Shown in pieces: positions 7,886-16,186 of a DNA stretch of 39,591 bases (the stretch's first letter is position 1; each line of letters begins with the position of its first letter). A model generated the notes under the pieces. The model was not told the origin of the DNA and did no database searches. It worked only from the letters and a program-made list of their open reading frames with translations. The DNA is from Ruminococcus sp. UBA4275 (lineage in GTDB: Bacteria > Bacillota > Clostridia > Oscillospirales > Ruminococcaceae). A program made the position numbers and the translations under genes. The DNA is taken from the NCBI GenBank assembly GCA_002395085.1, contig DGVV01000098.1:1-39591 (forward strand). The letters run 5' to 3'.

Positions 7886-10756
7886 ATGAAAACAAAAATC
7901 CGCAAAATCACGACAGCCCTGCTGGCACTGACAGTTGCACTGCCTTCCGCAGCGGCTCAGATCCCGACGCTCAGCATCGCCGCACAGCCGGCTGCACCTG
8001 CAAAAGCAGCACCGCAGCCCGCCGCGGTCACAGAGGAAGCTGCTGCGCCTGCCGTCACTACCGTACCGGATGCTGCGTATACCCCCATTGCCGCTGCCTG
8101 CGGTCTGCCTTCCGGCGTATCCCGCCCCACCGAAGCAGCACCGGCAATTGATGAGTCGCTGCTGAACTGGAAATCCAATCTCTATGCAGGCGCACCGGAA
8201 GCAACCCTGAAAGATCAGGAAATCGAGTGTGCGCTCCATGAAGAAATTGAGATCCATATACCGTATCTCAGCGAGCATCAAGCACCGCTGTATGATACCT
8301 TCATCTCTCTCTGGTCTGAAAAAGCGCTGAATACGAACAATCAGAGAACATTCCTGAAAAACGGATACTTTGATTTTACTGACACGGAAATCATCTACCA
8401 CTGCACACCGTATGTCACAGGTGAGTGGGAGCTGACATTCAGAGAGAAAAAAGAACCCGGCAAAGCGGATCTGAACTTCTTCACTTTCAGACTGAACATC
8501 AAAGATACCGGCACAGAAGAACCCCTGGAGGATTCTTACAGCAATCCTTATCAGCCGGTGAAACAGATTTCCTTTAACCCCAACAATCCGGCAGAATGCA
8601 ATCAGCGGATTCCTTATCCGCAAGTCACCGGTGATGACGGCAAGAAGCATCCGTACTACAATGTTCAATTCTATACTTATGATTGTGAAAACACGCCGAT
8701 CGAGCCGTATGAATGCTACTCCAGAGACGCAATCGTGATTGAGCATCTGGGCGAATTCCTTGACTACTATCAGGCACTGTATGGCATTGATGCTTCCATC
8801 ATCTACTATATGAGAGCGCCCCAGATCAAATACTCTGTAAGATACGATTTCAGTCTGAGCGAGTACTATCAGGGCGAAAACACGCTTCCTTGGTACACTG
8901 ACTGCTGCTTCTACACCACCACGAGCTGTGAGGAATCCGGCGGAAACTACTTCGGTACAGACCACTGCGTCACAGGCGAATGGCTGGACGATTCGGCAAG
9001 CACAACGACCACCACAACCACAACAACTGCCATCTCCGGCATGGAAAAGTATCACTGGCATCTCAGCCGCGATGAGCGCTGCTATGATCCCTTCTGCCCC
9101 TATAACACCGTGCAGGAAACCCTGAAATTTGATACGGATTCGATCAAGCCGCTCCGTGTCGGTGAAAAGCTGGATCTCTCCGGCGTCACCTTCAAAGGCA
9201 CTGTCCGGAAGAATGACGGCACGGAAACCACGCTCTACTACGAGCGCCTGAGCGATTACAAATACACCATCTTTGATTCCACCTTTGACAGCAGCAAGCC
9301 CGGTCAGTACGGCTTCATGGTGATTGTCGAGGCAGATGGCTGGAAAGCAATGGGCGGCATCAACGCAGAAGTTTACGGAGCGGATGACATCATCTACACC
9401 ACAACGACCACGTCTTACGACGGCTACCAGGATCTCAGCTCCGGCAGCATCACGAAGTTCGCAGGTCAGAAACAGACCTACCAGCTCGGTGAAACACTCG
9501 ATCTGGGCAATATCCGCGTCAATGCTTCCGGCAATCTGCATATCATCGCGGGAACCGGCGGTGAATACGATGAAAGCAGCTCCTTCAGCGTGACGGATCA
9601 GCCGCTGGATAAGTGCTACTACTACAAAGTCCTCTACACCGATTTCAACAGCAAGAAAACGGGAACTTACACCGTCAGAATCCTTGCAGGCATTCCCGCT
9701 GACGGCCACTGCGTTGACTGCGAAGGCAGCTTCAAGGTCAAGGTTGTGAACGACGCTGTTACCACCACCAAGACCACACAGACCACCACAACCGTAACCA
9801 CCACGACCGAAGATCCGTGGTATGCCATCATGTGCGAGGGTACGAACCACTGCGAAGAAGCATTCTGGCTGTACGACGCTGCCGAGGTCTTCAACTATGA
9901 CGGCGCACCGTATTCTGCTGCACGTTCGATCTATTGCCACATCAATGATGAAATCAAGATCCGCCTGCCGTATCAGAGCAAGAATCACAAGCCGATGTTC
10001 GATACGAATATCAGCGTCAGCCTGTGTGAAGACATCCAAAACAGCTATTTCGAGTTTACGGATACCGCAATCATCTGGCACGGCACCGTCACGGCTGCCG
10101 GCGATCATGATGTCATCTTCAGCATTGAATCTGAAACCGGCAACGGCTGGAATTTTATCGACTTCAGTGTCTGCGCCTTTGAATGCAACACTTCCGTTAC
10201 AACCGAAACAACCACCCAGCCGGCAGAAACCAGACCGCATTATACCGGCTCCGAAGCATTCACCACGCAGCTTACCTTCAACGAAACCCGCAAGACCGTG
10301 ACGATCCCCTATCCGCAGATCAAGCAGCAGAACCGCCCTGAATACTGCGTCGATGTTTTCGATGAAACCGGCAAGTGCATCAACAATTCTGTCCGCTTCA
10401 ACAAGGACAGCCTCGTCATCAAGGACGTCACCGAATTCTTCAAGGAGGGTGCGGAAAAGGTTCTGTATCTGACCGTCAAATCGCGGACGGGTTCCTATAC
10501 GGCAGATTACATCATCACTGAAGAGGATGACAAGGGTGAGTACGTTCCGCAGCGCTTCCTGCCGGAAACCGGCGACATCAACAACGACAACAAGCATGAT
10601 GTCAAGGATGCAGTCGTTCTCGCACGGGTCTGCGCAGGCGACTCCAGCATTCAGCTGACAGATGCCATGCAGAAACAGGCGGATGTCAACGGCGATACCA
10701 AGGTGAATTCGTATGACCTCACGATCCTGCTCCGCAAACTCGCACGCCTGATTTAA
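7886..10756 (+). CDS. Secreted dockerin protein C (Y-Z-Ig-Ig-Y-Z-dockerin)
   Basis: 956 residues. Signal peptide about 1-33, Ala/Pro-rich linker, module Y (about 95-205), a divergent module Z (about 225-325; QRIPYPQV, then SRDAIVIEH), two Ig-like repeats (about 412-498 and 525-622; VGEKLDLSGV and LGETLDLGNI), a second module Y (about 665-765), a second module Z (about 790-878; KTVTIPYPQI) and a dockerin (895-955; loops GDINNDNKHDVKD and ADVNGDTKVNSYD). Compared with A and B it carries an extra Y-Z pair at the front, so Y-Z behaves as one unit. Thr-rich spacers separate modules. No enzyme motif is visible; a structural, binding or sensing role at the cell surface is inferred. It has its own copy of the ECF-type promoter. 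Confidence 0.85.
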   Translation: MKTKIRKITTALLALTVALPSAAAQIPTLSIAAQPAAPAKAAPQPAAVTEEAAAPAVTTVPDAAYTPIAAACGLPSGVSRPTEAAPAIDESLLNWKSNLYAGAPEATLKDQEIECALHEEIEIHIPYLSEHQAPLYDTFISLWSEKALNTNNQRTFLKNGYFDFTDTEIIYHCTPYVTGEWELTFREKKEPGKADLNFFTFRLNIKDTGTEEPLEDSYSNPYQPVKQISFNPNNPAECNQRIPYPQVTGDDGKKHPYYNVQFYTYDCENTPIEPYECYSRDAIVIEHLGEFLDYYQALYGIDASIIYYMRAPQIKYSVRYDFSLSEYYQGENTLPWYTDCCFYTTTSCEESGGNYFGTDHCVTGEWLDDSASTTTTTTTTTAISGMEKYHWHLSRDERCYDPFCPYNTVQETLKFDTDSIKPLRVGEKLDLSGVTFKGTVRKNDGTETTLYYERLSDYKYTIFDSTFDSSKPGQYGFMVIVEADGWKAMGGINAEVYGADDIIYTTTTTSYDGYQDLSSGSITKFAGQKQTYQLGETLDLGNIRVNASGNLHIIAGTGGEYDESSSFSVTDQPLDKCYYYKVLYTDFNSKKTGTYTVRILAGIPADGHCVDCEGSFKVKVVNDAVTTTKTTQTTTTVTTTTEDPWYAIMCEGTNHCEEAFWLYDAAEVFNYDGAPYSAARSIYCHINDEIKIRLPYQSKNHKPMFDTNISVSLCEDIQNSYFEFTDTAIIWHGTVTAAGDHDVIFSIESETGNGWNFIDFSVCAFECNTSVTTETTTQPAETRPHYTGSEAFTTQLTFNETRKTVTIPYPQIKQQNRPEYCVDVFDETGKCINNSVRFNKDSLVIKDVTEFFKEGAEKVLYLTVKSRTGSYTADYIITEEDDKGEYVPQRFLPETGDINNDNKHDVKDAVVLARVCAGDSSIQLTDAMQKQADVNGDTKVNSYDLTILLRKLARLI

Positions 10757-10760
10757 CCGA

Positions 10761-10777
10761 CTGCCTGTGTCAGGCAG
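10761..10777 (+). terminator. Short hairpin after dockerin gene C
   Basis: CTGCCTG (10761-10767), loop TGT, CAGGCAG (10771-10777), just after the stop codon. No T-run follows. A second strong hairpin (10825-10855) lies inside the end of the convergent spoVB-like gene. Confidence 0.3.
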
Positions 10778-10817
10778 GCAGCCGTGACTTCTAAGCACAT
10801 CTCACATTTCCACTCCT

Positions 10818-12419
10818 TCACACAGCCCGCTCTCGCCTTCCGGTGAGGGCGGGCATCCTCTTGCAGAGTGCCTGTGCCGCGAAATAGACGATTCCGCCTG
10901 CTGCAACCGCTGTCAGGATTGCCGCAGTATGAGAGGTCAGCCCGCAGATGTGCAGATACACCGTCCGCGCTGTCCACGCACAAACTGCCCCCGCAGTCCC
11001 GCTGCGCAGAAATAACCCGGAAAACGGCACAGCAGCACCCGTACACCGCCGAAACCGCACCGCTGCCAGCATCAGAATGACAGCATAACACAAAAGCGTT
11101 GCAAGCGCCATGCCGCGCAGCTCCATCTGCGGAATCAGCAGCAGATTGCACAGCAGCTTAACGCCAGCGCCCCACAGCATGACCGTCACCGTTTCGCCCG
11201 CATTCCCTGCCGCCTGCATCATACTGAACAGCGGATAACTCAGCGCTGCCGGAATCACCGCAGCCCCCAGCACAGTCAATGCCGGTGCAGCCGCCGCTAT
11301 TTCTGCACGCCGCGCCGCAAACAGCAGCGTCAGAACCGGCTCTGCCAGCGCCGCAATGCCAAGTCCCGCAGGAACAGCCAGAAATGCTGTACGCTGCATA
11401 ACCTCCGCTGCGTGCTGCTGCATTCCGATGCGGTCCTCCCGCGCAGCACAGCCTGCAAAGGCAGGCAGCACACCGCGTCCGAGATTGTTCGTCACAGACG
11501 GCACAAGATTAAACACCGTAACTGCCATGCCGGAAAATGCACCGTACAGAAAATTTGCCTGTGCAGCCGGCGTTTCCGGCAGCCCCTGCATCGGCGGATG
11601 GCGCAGCACCGCCGTTTCCAGCAGCCGCAGCCCTGCCGCAAGGTCGATGAGCGTCGTCAGATTGGTCACAAGAGATGCCGCCGCAACCGGCAATAAAATC
11701 TGCCGCAGTGAACGCACAAGCTGCCTGTCGCCGGTATGCGGATGCCCCTGTACGCGTTCCCGCGGAATGCAAAGCAGCGTCAGCACGCCGATACCGGTTG
11801 AAAGAGTCACACCGAGAATGGCGGCTGCGGCTGCAAGCGCTTCCGGCGATGTCCCTGCGGGTGCATACCGCAGAAGCAATTTGCTGTGCCGCATCGCCAG
11901 AACGGTCAGCCCCAGACCGCAAATCACCCGCCCGATGCCCTCTGCCGTCTGGGAAAGCGCAGTCGGCGTCATCATCTGCTGTCCCTCAAATCCGCCGCGC
12001 AGTACCGCGCTGATGCAGCACAGACAGACTGCCGGCGCAAACATCCGCACAGCAAGCACTGCCTGCGGATTATGCAGCAAATGCGTACAAACCGGCTCTG
12101 CCGCCGCAAACAGCAAGCCCCCTGCCAGCAGTCCGCCCCATCCGAAACGCCGCATTGCCAGCGTGAGGCAGCGCTCTGCGGATGCCCCCTCCCCGCGCGC
12201 CCGAAGCTGTGCCGTCAAGGCAGCAGCAGCCGTGTTGATGCCGGTCACGGAAAGGGCGAACACCGGAAGAAACAGCCCGTATGCACAGGAATAATACCCC
12301 ATCCCCGCGCCGCCCAGCAGCGCCGTCAGCGGGATGCGGAAAACCGCCCCCAGAATCTTTGCCAGCAGCGCAGACCCCATCAGCCAGACCGACCCGCGCA
12401 GCACCGATTGCCGTTTCAT
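10818..12419 (-). CDS. SpoVB/MurJ-type lipid flippase (MOP superfamily)
   Basis: 533 residues with about 14 hydrophobic segments and the N-terminal MOP pattern (SVWLMGSALLAKILGAVFRI, then YYSCAYGLFLPVFALSVTGI). Family members (SpoVB, YabM, MurJ) flip lipid-linked cell-wall or exopolysaccharide precursors across the membrane. The gene is divergent from the trpS group. In Bacillus subtilis the SpoVB-like yabM lies beside yabN (mazG) and yabO (rqcP), both present nearby here, so this is probably the YabM-like member. Its lipid substrate cannot be told from sequence. The start follows AAGGGGAT. It ends convergently with dockerin gene C. Confidence 0.85.
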   Translation of the reverse strand: MKRQSVLRGSVWLMGSALLAKILGAVFRIPLTALLGGAGMGYYSCAYGLFLPVFALSVTGINTAAAALTAQLRARGEGASAERCLTLAMRRFGWGGLLAGGLLFAAAEPVCTHLLHNPQAVLAVRMFAPAVCLCCISAVLRGGFEGQQMMTPTALSQTAEGIGRVICGLGLTVLAMRHSKLLLRYAPAGTSPEALAAAAAILGVTLSTGIGVLTLLCIPRERVQGHPHTGDRQLVRSLRQILLPVAAASLVTNLTTLIDLAAGLRLLETAVLRHPPMQGLPETPAAQANFLYGAFSGMAVTVFNLVPSVTNNLGRGVLPAFAGCAAREDRIGMQQHAAEVMQRTAFLAVPAGLGIAALAEPVLTLLFAARRAEIAAAAPALTVLGAAVIPAALSYPLFSMMQAAGNAGETVTVMLWGAGVKLLCNLLLIPQMELRGMALATLLCYAVILMLAAVRFRRCTGAAVPFSGLFLRSGTAGAVCAWTARTVYLHICGLTSHTAAILTAVAAGGIVYFAAQALCKRMPALTGRRERAV

Positions 12420-12472
12420 TGCAGGATCATCCCCTTTTCTTACGTTTTTCTGTGCAGATACAAAAAAATATG

Positions 12473-12501
12473 TTGCAAAAACTGAAAATATGTGTTATAA
12501 T
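12473..12501 (+). promoter_or_regulatory. Vegetative promoter of the 12581-trpS pair
   Basis: TTGCAA (12473-12478), 17-bp spacer, TATAAT (12496-12501). The leader that follows can fold through TGGTAT/ATACCA (about 12506-12546). Confidence 0.85.
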
Positions 12502-12580
12502 AAGATGGTATGTGTGCCTGTGTACCCTTTGGGGCGCAGATACCACTGAATTACGAAGCATACGAAAGGATCGATGTATA

Positions 12581-13141
12581 ATGGCAACCAAAATTCCGCA
12601 GGGCTTCAGCCGGAGAGTTCCGGTCAGCAAGCCTTACCTGATGACGAGAAATCAGGCACTCCGCATCTCGTCTTCGCACTTTACCCAGTTCATGACCAAA
12701 AGCACCATTTACGGTGTTGTGGTGGATATGCCGATGGCACCGAACGTCATCACGACGCTCGCCTGCTATATCAACGGCGCTGCAAACCTCTATTTCAGCA
12801 ACGGCAACGACTACTCCGGCGCATCCCAGCGCTATCCGGGTCTTGTGCAGGCTGCACGCGCTTTCGTTACCAATGCTGCCAATTACCTCAGCGATGACAA
12901 TATGGCGGACAGCCTCGAACTGCCCGCAGGCAGAGTCCACTATGCTTATCTGCTGACGACCGGCGGCATCCACCGCATCGCACTCAGCCCGTTTGCCTCC
13001 AATCAGGATCCCGCAGAGCGCGTTTTCATGAATATGTATCAGCGCGTGATGAATGAGCTGCGTGCCGCACAGATGAAGGATCAGGCTGCCGGCATCGACC
13101 CCAAGAAGGCAGTCATCCCGAACCCGAAGGAGGAAAACTAA
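12581..13141 (+). CDS. Conserved-looking protein of unknown function upstream of trpS
   Basis: 186 residues; I do not recognise the family. The ATG at 12581 follows GAAAGGA at an 11-nt distance. The protein is soluble, with no signal peptide or membrane segment. It has a basic N-terminus (KIPQGFSRRVPVSKPYLMTR), a hydrophobic middle (YGVVVDMPMAPNVITTLACY) and a charged tail ending in PKEEN. It shares a strong promoter with trpS, which begins 4 bp after its stop with its ribosome site inside this gene's last codons, so the two are cotranscribed and probably coupled. A link to tryptophan or translation is possible but nothing in the sequence shows it. Confidence 0.75.
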   Translation: MATKIPQGFSRRVPVSKPYLMTRNQALRISSSHFTQFMTKSTIYGVVVDMPMAPNVITTLACYINGAANLYFSNGNDYSGASQRYPGLVQAARAFVTNAANYLSDDNMADSLELPAGRVHYAYLLTTGGIHRIALSPFASNQDPAERVFMNMYQRVMNELRAAQMKDQAAGIDPKKAVIPNPKEEN

Positions 13142-13145
13142 ATCC

Positions 13146-14162
13146 ATGGCAGACCAGACCGCACAGCCGAAAAAGCAGCGCATCTTCAGCGCAATTCAGC
13201 CCACCGGCGTCTTTACGCTCGGCAATTATATCGGTGCTGTCCGCAACTGGGATAAATTGCAGGAGGAATTCGAGTGCATCTATGCCATCGCAGATCTCCA
13301 TGCAATTACCGTCATGCAGGAGCCGAAGGATCTCCGCGCCAATACCATGCGTGCCTTCGCCCTGATGCTTGCCTGCGGCATGGACCCCAAGAAAAGCATC
13401 ACCTTTGTTCAGAGCCAGAATCCGCACCACGCAGAACTGAGCTGGGTTCTTTCCTGCTCCACCATGTTCGGTGAGCTGAGCCGTATGACGCAGTTCAAGG
13501 ATAAGAGCCAGCGCCACGCGGATAACATCAATGCGGGTCTGTTCACATATCCCGTGCTGATGGCGGCTGACATCCTCGCTTACAATGCAGATCTTGTGCC
13601 GATCGGCGCAGACCAGAAACAGCATCTGGAACTTGCCCGCAATATCGCACAGCGCTTCAATCAGCGTTTCGGAGAGACCTTCACCGTTCCGGACGGTTAC
13701 TTCCCCAAGCAGGGCGCCCGCCTGATGTCGCTTCAGGATCCGACCAAAAAGATGTCCAAATCCGATGAGAACGTCAACGGCTGCGTTTACATCCTCGATG
13801 ATAAGGACACCATCCTGCGCAAGTTCAAGCGCGCTGTCACCGATTCGGATACGGTCGTTGCATACCGCGAAGGCAAAGACGGCATCAACAATCTCATGAC
13901 CATCTACAGCGCTGTCACCGGCAAGACCTATGAGGAGATTGAGTCGGAGTTTGCAGGCAAGGGCTACGGCGATTTCAAGATTGCTGTTGGCGAGGCGGTT
14001 TCCGATCATCTCGCACCGGTGCGCGATGAATATGAGCGCCTCATCGCAGACAAGGCATACCTGACTGAATGTATGACCAACGGCGCTGCACAGGCTTACA
14101 AGATCACGCGCAAGACCCTTCAGAAAGTCTACCGCCGCGTCGGTTTTGTGGATCGGCTGTAA
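13146..14162 (+). CDS. trpS: Tryptophanyl-tRNA synthetase
   Basis: 338 residues, usual length. It charges tRNA-Trp with tryptophan using ATP in the cytoplasm. Class I signatures are present: the HIGH-equivalent TLGNYIG (residues 24-30), IADLHAIT (48-55) and KMSKS (202-206). AAGGAGG (13127-13133) lies 12 nt before the ATG, inside the preceding gene. No T-box leader is visible upstream; expression seems to depend on the promoter at 12473. Confidence 0.97.
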   Translation: MADQTAQPKKQRIFSAIQPTGVFTLGNYIGAVRNWDKLQEEFECIYAIADLHAITVMQEPKDLRANTMRAFALMLACGMDPKKSITFVQSQNPHHAELSWVLSCSTMFGELSRMTQFKDKSQRHADNINAGLFTYPVLMAADILAYNADLVPIGADQKQHLELARNIAQRFNQRFGETFTVPDGYFPKQGARLMSLQDPTKKMSKSDENVNGCVYILDDKDTILRKFKRAVTDSDTVVAYREGKDGINNLMTIYSAVTGKTYEEIESEFAGKGYGDFKIAVGEAVSDHLAPVRDEYERLIADKAYLTECMTNGAAQAYKITRKTLQKVYRRVGFVDRL

Positions 14163-14260
14163 TCGGCAAATTGCACAGCCGGAAACAGGTTAATCTGCAC
14201 GAATTTCTACATACGGTTTTGTGCAAAGTCTCAAAATTGAGCGTAAATAGGAGAAAACAC

Positions 14261-14289
14261 TTGCTTTTTTCCTGAAAATGAGGTAAAAT
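14261..14289 (+). promoter_or_regulatory. Promoter of mazG, placed for a leaderless transcript
   Basis: TTGCTT (14261-14266), 17-bp spacer, TAAAAT (14284-14289). The expected start site (about 14296) is within 2 nt of the mazG ATG at 14298. Confidence 0.75.
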
Positions 14290-14297
14290 TGTAACAA

Positions 14298-15125
14298 ATG
14301 AGAACAAGCGAAGAAACTCTCGCCGCCCTGCGGGACTGCCCCCACTACGGCATCAGCGAACTGCTGCAAATTATGCAGGTTCTGCGCAGCGAAAACGGCT
14401 GCCCGTGGGATAAGGAGCAGACCCATGCCAGCATCCGGCAGGATTTCCTGGAGGAATGCTATGAGGCGGTCGAGGCAATCGACATGAACAGTGTCCCGAT
14501 GATGCGGGAGGAACTGGGCGATGTGCTGCTGCAAGTCGTCTTTCACTGTCAGATCGAAACTGAAGCATCCCATTTTACGTTTGATGACATTTGCGACGAA
14601 CTCTGCCGTAAACTCGTCATCCGCCATCCGCACGTATTCGGTGAAGTCAAAGCCGATACGAGCGATGAAGTCCTCAAAAACTGGGACGCCATCAAGCAGG
14701 AAACCAAACAGCAGGAAACTGCAACCGATACCCTTGAAGGCGTCTGCAAAGCGCTCCCTGCGCTGATGTACGCACAAAAGCTCGGCAAGCGTGCCGGCAG
14801 AGCCGGTATGGACTGGCGTTCGGCGGAGGATGCTTTCCGCTATATCCGGCTCGAAACAGATGAGCTGGAACAGGCGATGCAGCAGGGCGATGCCGCTCAG
14901 ATCGAAGACGAACTGGGCGATCTGCTCTTTTCCTGCGTCAATACCGCCAGACATCTCCATATCGACGCCGAGACAGCGCTCCGCGGCGCTGCGCAGAAAT
15001 TTCTGAAACGGTTTGCCGAGACAGAACGGCTCGTCGCTGCCGACGGACACGAAATGTCCGAGCTGCCGATCGAAACACTTGACACCTACTGGGCGAAAGC
15101 CAAACAGAAACAGTCTGCGACATAA
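14298..15125 (+). CDS. mazG: Nucleoside triphosphate pyrophosphohydrolase MazG/YabN
   Basis: 275 residues with two MazG repeats. The N-terminal one (about 20-125) carries ENGCPWDKEQTHASI and EECYEAVEA...EELGDVLLQVVFH; the second (about 150-250) carries ETDELEQA and EDELGDLLFSCVN. The EExxE/ExxD metal-binding pairs are intact. The family hydrolyses non-canonical or excess NTPs to NMP and pyrophosphate. The B. subtilis homologue yabN is next to the SpoVB-like gene yabM and to yabO (rqcP), as in this region. The only good start is the ATG at 14298, which sits about 8 nt after the -10 box, so the mRNA may be leaderless. A GAGGT at 14280-14284 is too far and overlaps the promoter. Confidence 0.93.
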   Translation: MRTSEETLAALRDCPHYGISELLQIMQVLRSENGCPWDKEQTHASIRQDFLEECYEAVEAIDMNSVPMMREELGDVLLQVVFHCQIETEASHFTFDDICDELCRKLVIRHPHVFGEVKADTSDEVLKNWDAIKQETKQQETATDTLEGVCKALPALMYAQKLGKRAGRAGMDWRSAEDAFRYIRLETDELEQAMQQGDAAQIEDELGDLLFSCVNTARHLHIDAETALRGAAQKFLKRFAETERLVAADGHEMSELPIETLDTYWAKAKQKQSAT

Positions 15126-15135
15126 CACTCCCCGA

Positions 15136-15153
15136 CGTTCCGCGTTCGGAACG
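15136..15153 (+). terminator. Hairpin between mazG and the HU gene
   Basis: CGTTCCG (15136-15142), loop CGTT, CGGAACG (15147-15153). No T-run follows, so it may be an attenuator or processing site. The rest of 15154-15230 shows no clear promoter. Confidence 0.35.
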
Positions 15154-15243
15154 CCAACTTCCATTGTTGCACACTGCACGCAGGGTGGTGCAGATGTTCA
15201 TAATGATTGAAATCATCAGAGATACATTTTGGAGGATCGAACA

Positions 15244-15543
15244 ATGACTAAGATCGAACTGATCACCGCGCTTGCCCAGAAAGGCAATTGCACCAGAAAA
15301 GAAGCGGATGACGCGCTGGAACTGGTAACTTCTGTTATCATCGAATCGCTGATTGCCGGCGAGAAGGTTCACCTGACCGGACTCGGCACTTTCGAGATTC
15401 ACGAGCGCAAGGCAAAGGAAACCAAGAATCCGCGTACCGGCAAGCCGATGACCACGCCCGCTAAGAAAGCGCCTGCATTCCGCGCATCCAAGAACCTGAA
15501 GGAAGCGGTCAACCAGAAAGATACGGCAAAGAAGAAAAAATGA
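15244..15543 (+). CDS. hup: DNA-binding protein HU
   Basis: 99 residues with the HU fold: MTKIELITALAQK helix, EADDALELVTSVI helix, GLGTFEIHERKAKETKNPRTGK beta-arm with the conserved Arg/Asn/Pro, and a Lys-rich C-terminal tail. HU bends and compacts DNA as a dimer. The ATG at 15244 is preferred to an in-frame TTG at 15229 because GGAGG (15231-15235) lies just upstream. It overlaps the next gene by 4 bp. Confidence 0.95.
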   Translation: MTKIELITALAQKGNCTRKEADDALELVTSVIIESLIAGEKVHLTGLGTFEIHERKAKETKNPRTGKPMTTPAKKAPAFRASKNLKEAVNQKDTAKKKK

Positions 15544-15782
15544 GACTCGACAAGTACCTGAAGGTCTCCCGCCTGATGAAGCGCCGCACTGTGGCAAATG
15601 AAGCCTGCGATGCGGGACGTGTCTCCGTCAACGGGAAGCCAGCCCGTGCCTCCTATGAGGTCAAGACCGGTGATCTGATCGAGATTGCATTCGGACAGCG
15701 TACCATGCGTGTGCGTGTCGCTGCAATCTCCGAACACGTTACCAAAGAGGGCGCAGCAGATCTTTATACGATTGAACCGTAA
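15540..15782 (+). CDS. rqcP: RqcP, S4-domain ribosome quality-control factor (YabO)
   Basis: 80 residues, essentially a single S4 RNA-binding domain (MRLDKYLKVSRLMKRRTVANEA, then GRVSVNGKPARASYEVKTGD). RqcP binds the 50S subunit and works with RqcH to add poly-alanine tails to stalled chains. Its position by HU and MazG is typical of Bacillota. Translation is coupled to HU (ATGA overlap). A terminator follows. Confidence 0.92.
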   Translation: MRLDKYLKVSRLMKRRTVANEACDAGRVSVNGKPARASYEVKTGDLIEIAFGQRTMRVRVAAISEHVTKEGAADLYTIEP

Positions 15783-15786
15783 AAAT

Positions 15787-15824
15787 ACCGGCACAGACGA
15801 TACCCAGTCTGTGCCGGTTTCCTT
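15787..15824 (+). terminator. Terminator after rqcP
   Basis: ACCGGCACAGAC (15787-15798) pairs perfectly with GTCTGTGCCGGT (15807-15818), followed by TTCCTTA. Confidence 0.85.
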
Positions 15825-15845
15825 ATGTGTCCCCTGCCGTCCCGC

Positions 15846-15888
15846 GCAAAATAAAAGCACCCGCGCCGCATAAGCGACGAGGGTGCTT
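15846..15888 (-). terminator. Terminator of the rpsF-ssb-rpsR operon
   Basis: On the minus strand AGCACCC and GGGTGCT (arms at 15881-15887 and 15856-15862) enclose an 18-nt loop and are followed by TTTATTTTG. Confidence 0.8.
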
Positions 15889-15903
15889 GCTGTATACCGG
15901 AAA

Positions 15904-16152
15904 TCAGTCAGCGGTGTACGGGATCAGCGCAACGTATCTTGCACGCTTGATCGCGGTGGTGAGCTGACGCTGATGGAATGCACACGTACCGGTGACTCTG
16001 CGGGGCAGAATCTTGGAACGCTCCGTCATGCACTTCTTCAGACGGTTGATGTCCTTATAGTCGATGTTCTGCACCTTATCCACGCAGAACATACAGACCT
16101 TTCTGCGCGGTCTCTTGCCGCCGCGCTGCGGTCTCTCATGATCCATAGGCAT
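15904..16152 (-). CDS. rpsR: 30S ribosomal protein S18
   Basis: 82 residues, usual length. RKVCMFC and NIDYKDINRLKKCMTERSKILPRRVTG are diagnostic; the CxxC pair marks a possibly zinc-binding form. S18 binds 16S rRNA with S6 in the platform of the small subunit. AAGGAGGG lies 9 nt before the ATG at 16152, so the in-frame TTG at 16158 is rejected. Last gene of the rpsF-ssb-rpsR operon. Confidence 0.96.
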   Translation of the reverse strand: MPMDHERPQRGGKRPRRKVCMFCVDKVQNIDYKDINRLKKCMTERSKILPRRVTGTCAFHQRQLTTAIKRARYVALIPYTAD

Positions 16153-16186
16153 GATCAATTTCCCTCCTTTTCAGGAAATCATTTGC

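Noticed and set aside
7772..10798. A 1,008-codon open frame on the minus strand opposite dockerin gene C, and similar long frames opposite A (3233-5089) and der
   Set aside because: They mirror the codon bias of the real genes. The plus-strand products have signal peptides, repeated modules and dockerins, while the antisense products have no domain or ribosome site.
10825..10855. Strong GC hairpin as bidirectional terminator between dockerin gene C and the spoVB-like gene
   Set aside because: It lies inside the last codons of the minus-strand gene and has no T-run on either side.
12530..13146. A T-box or tryptophan leader for trpS
   Set aside because: The leader is too short and lacks a T-box sequence and terminator hairpin; trpS follows another gene directly.
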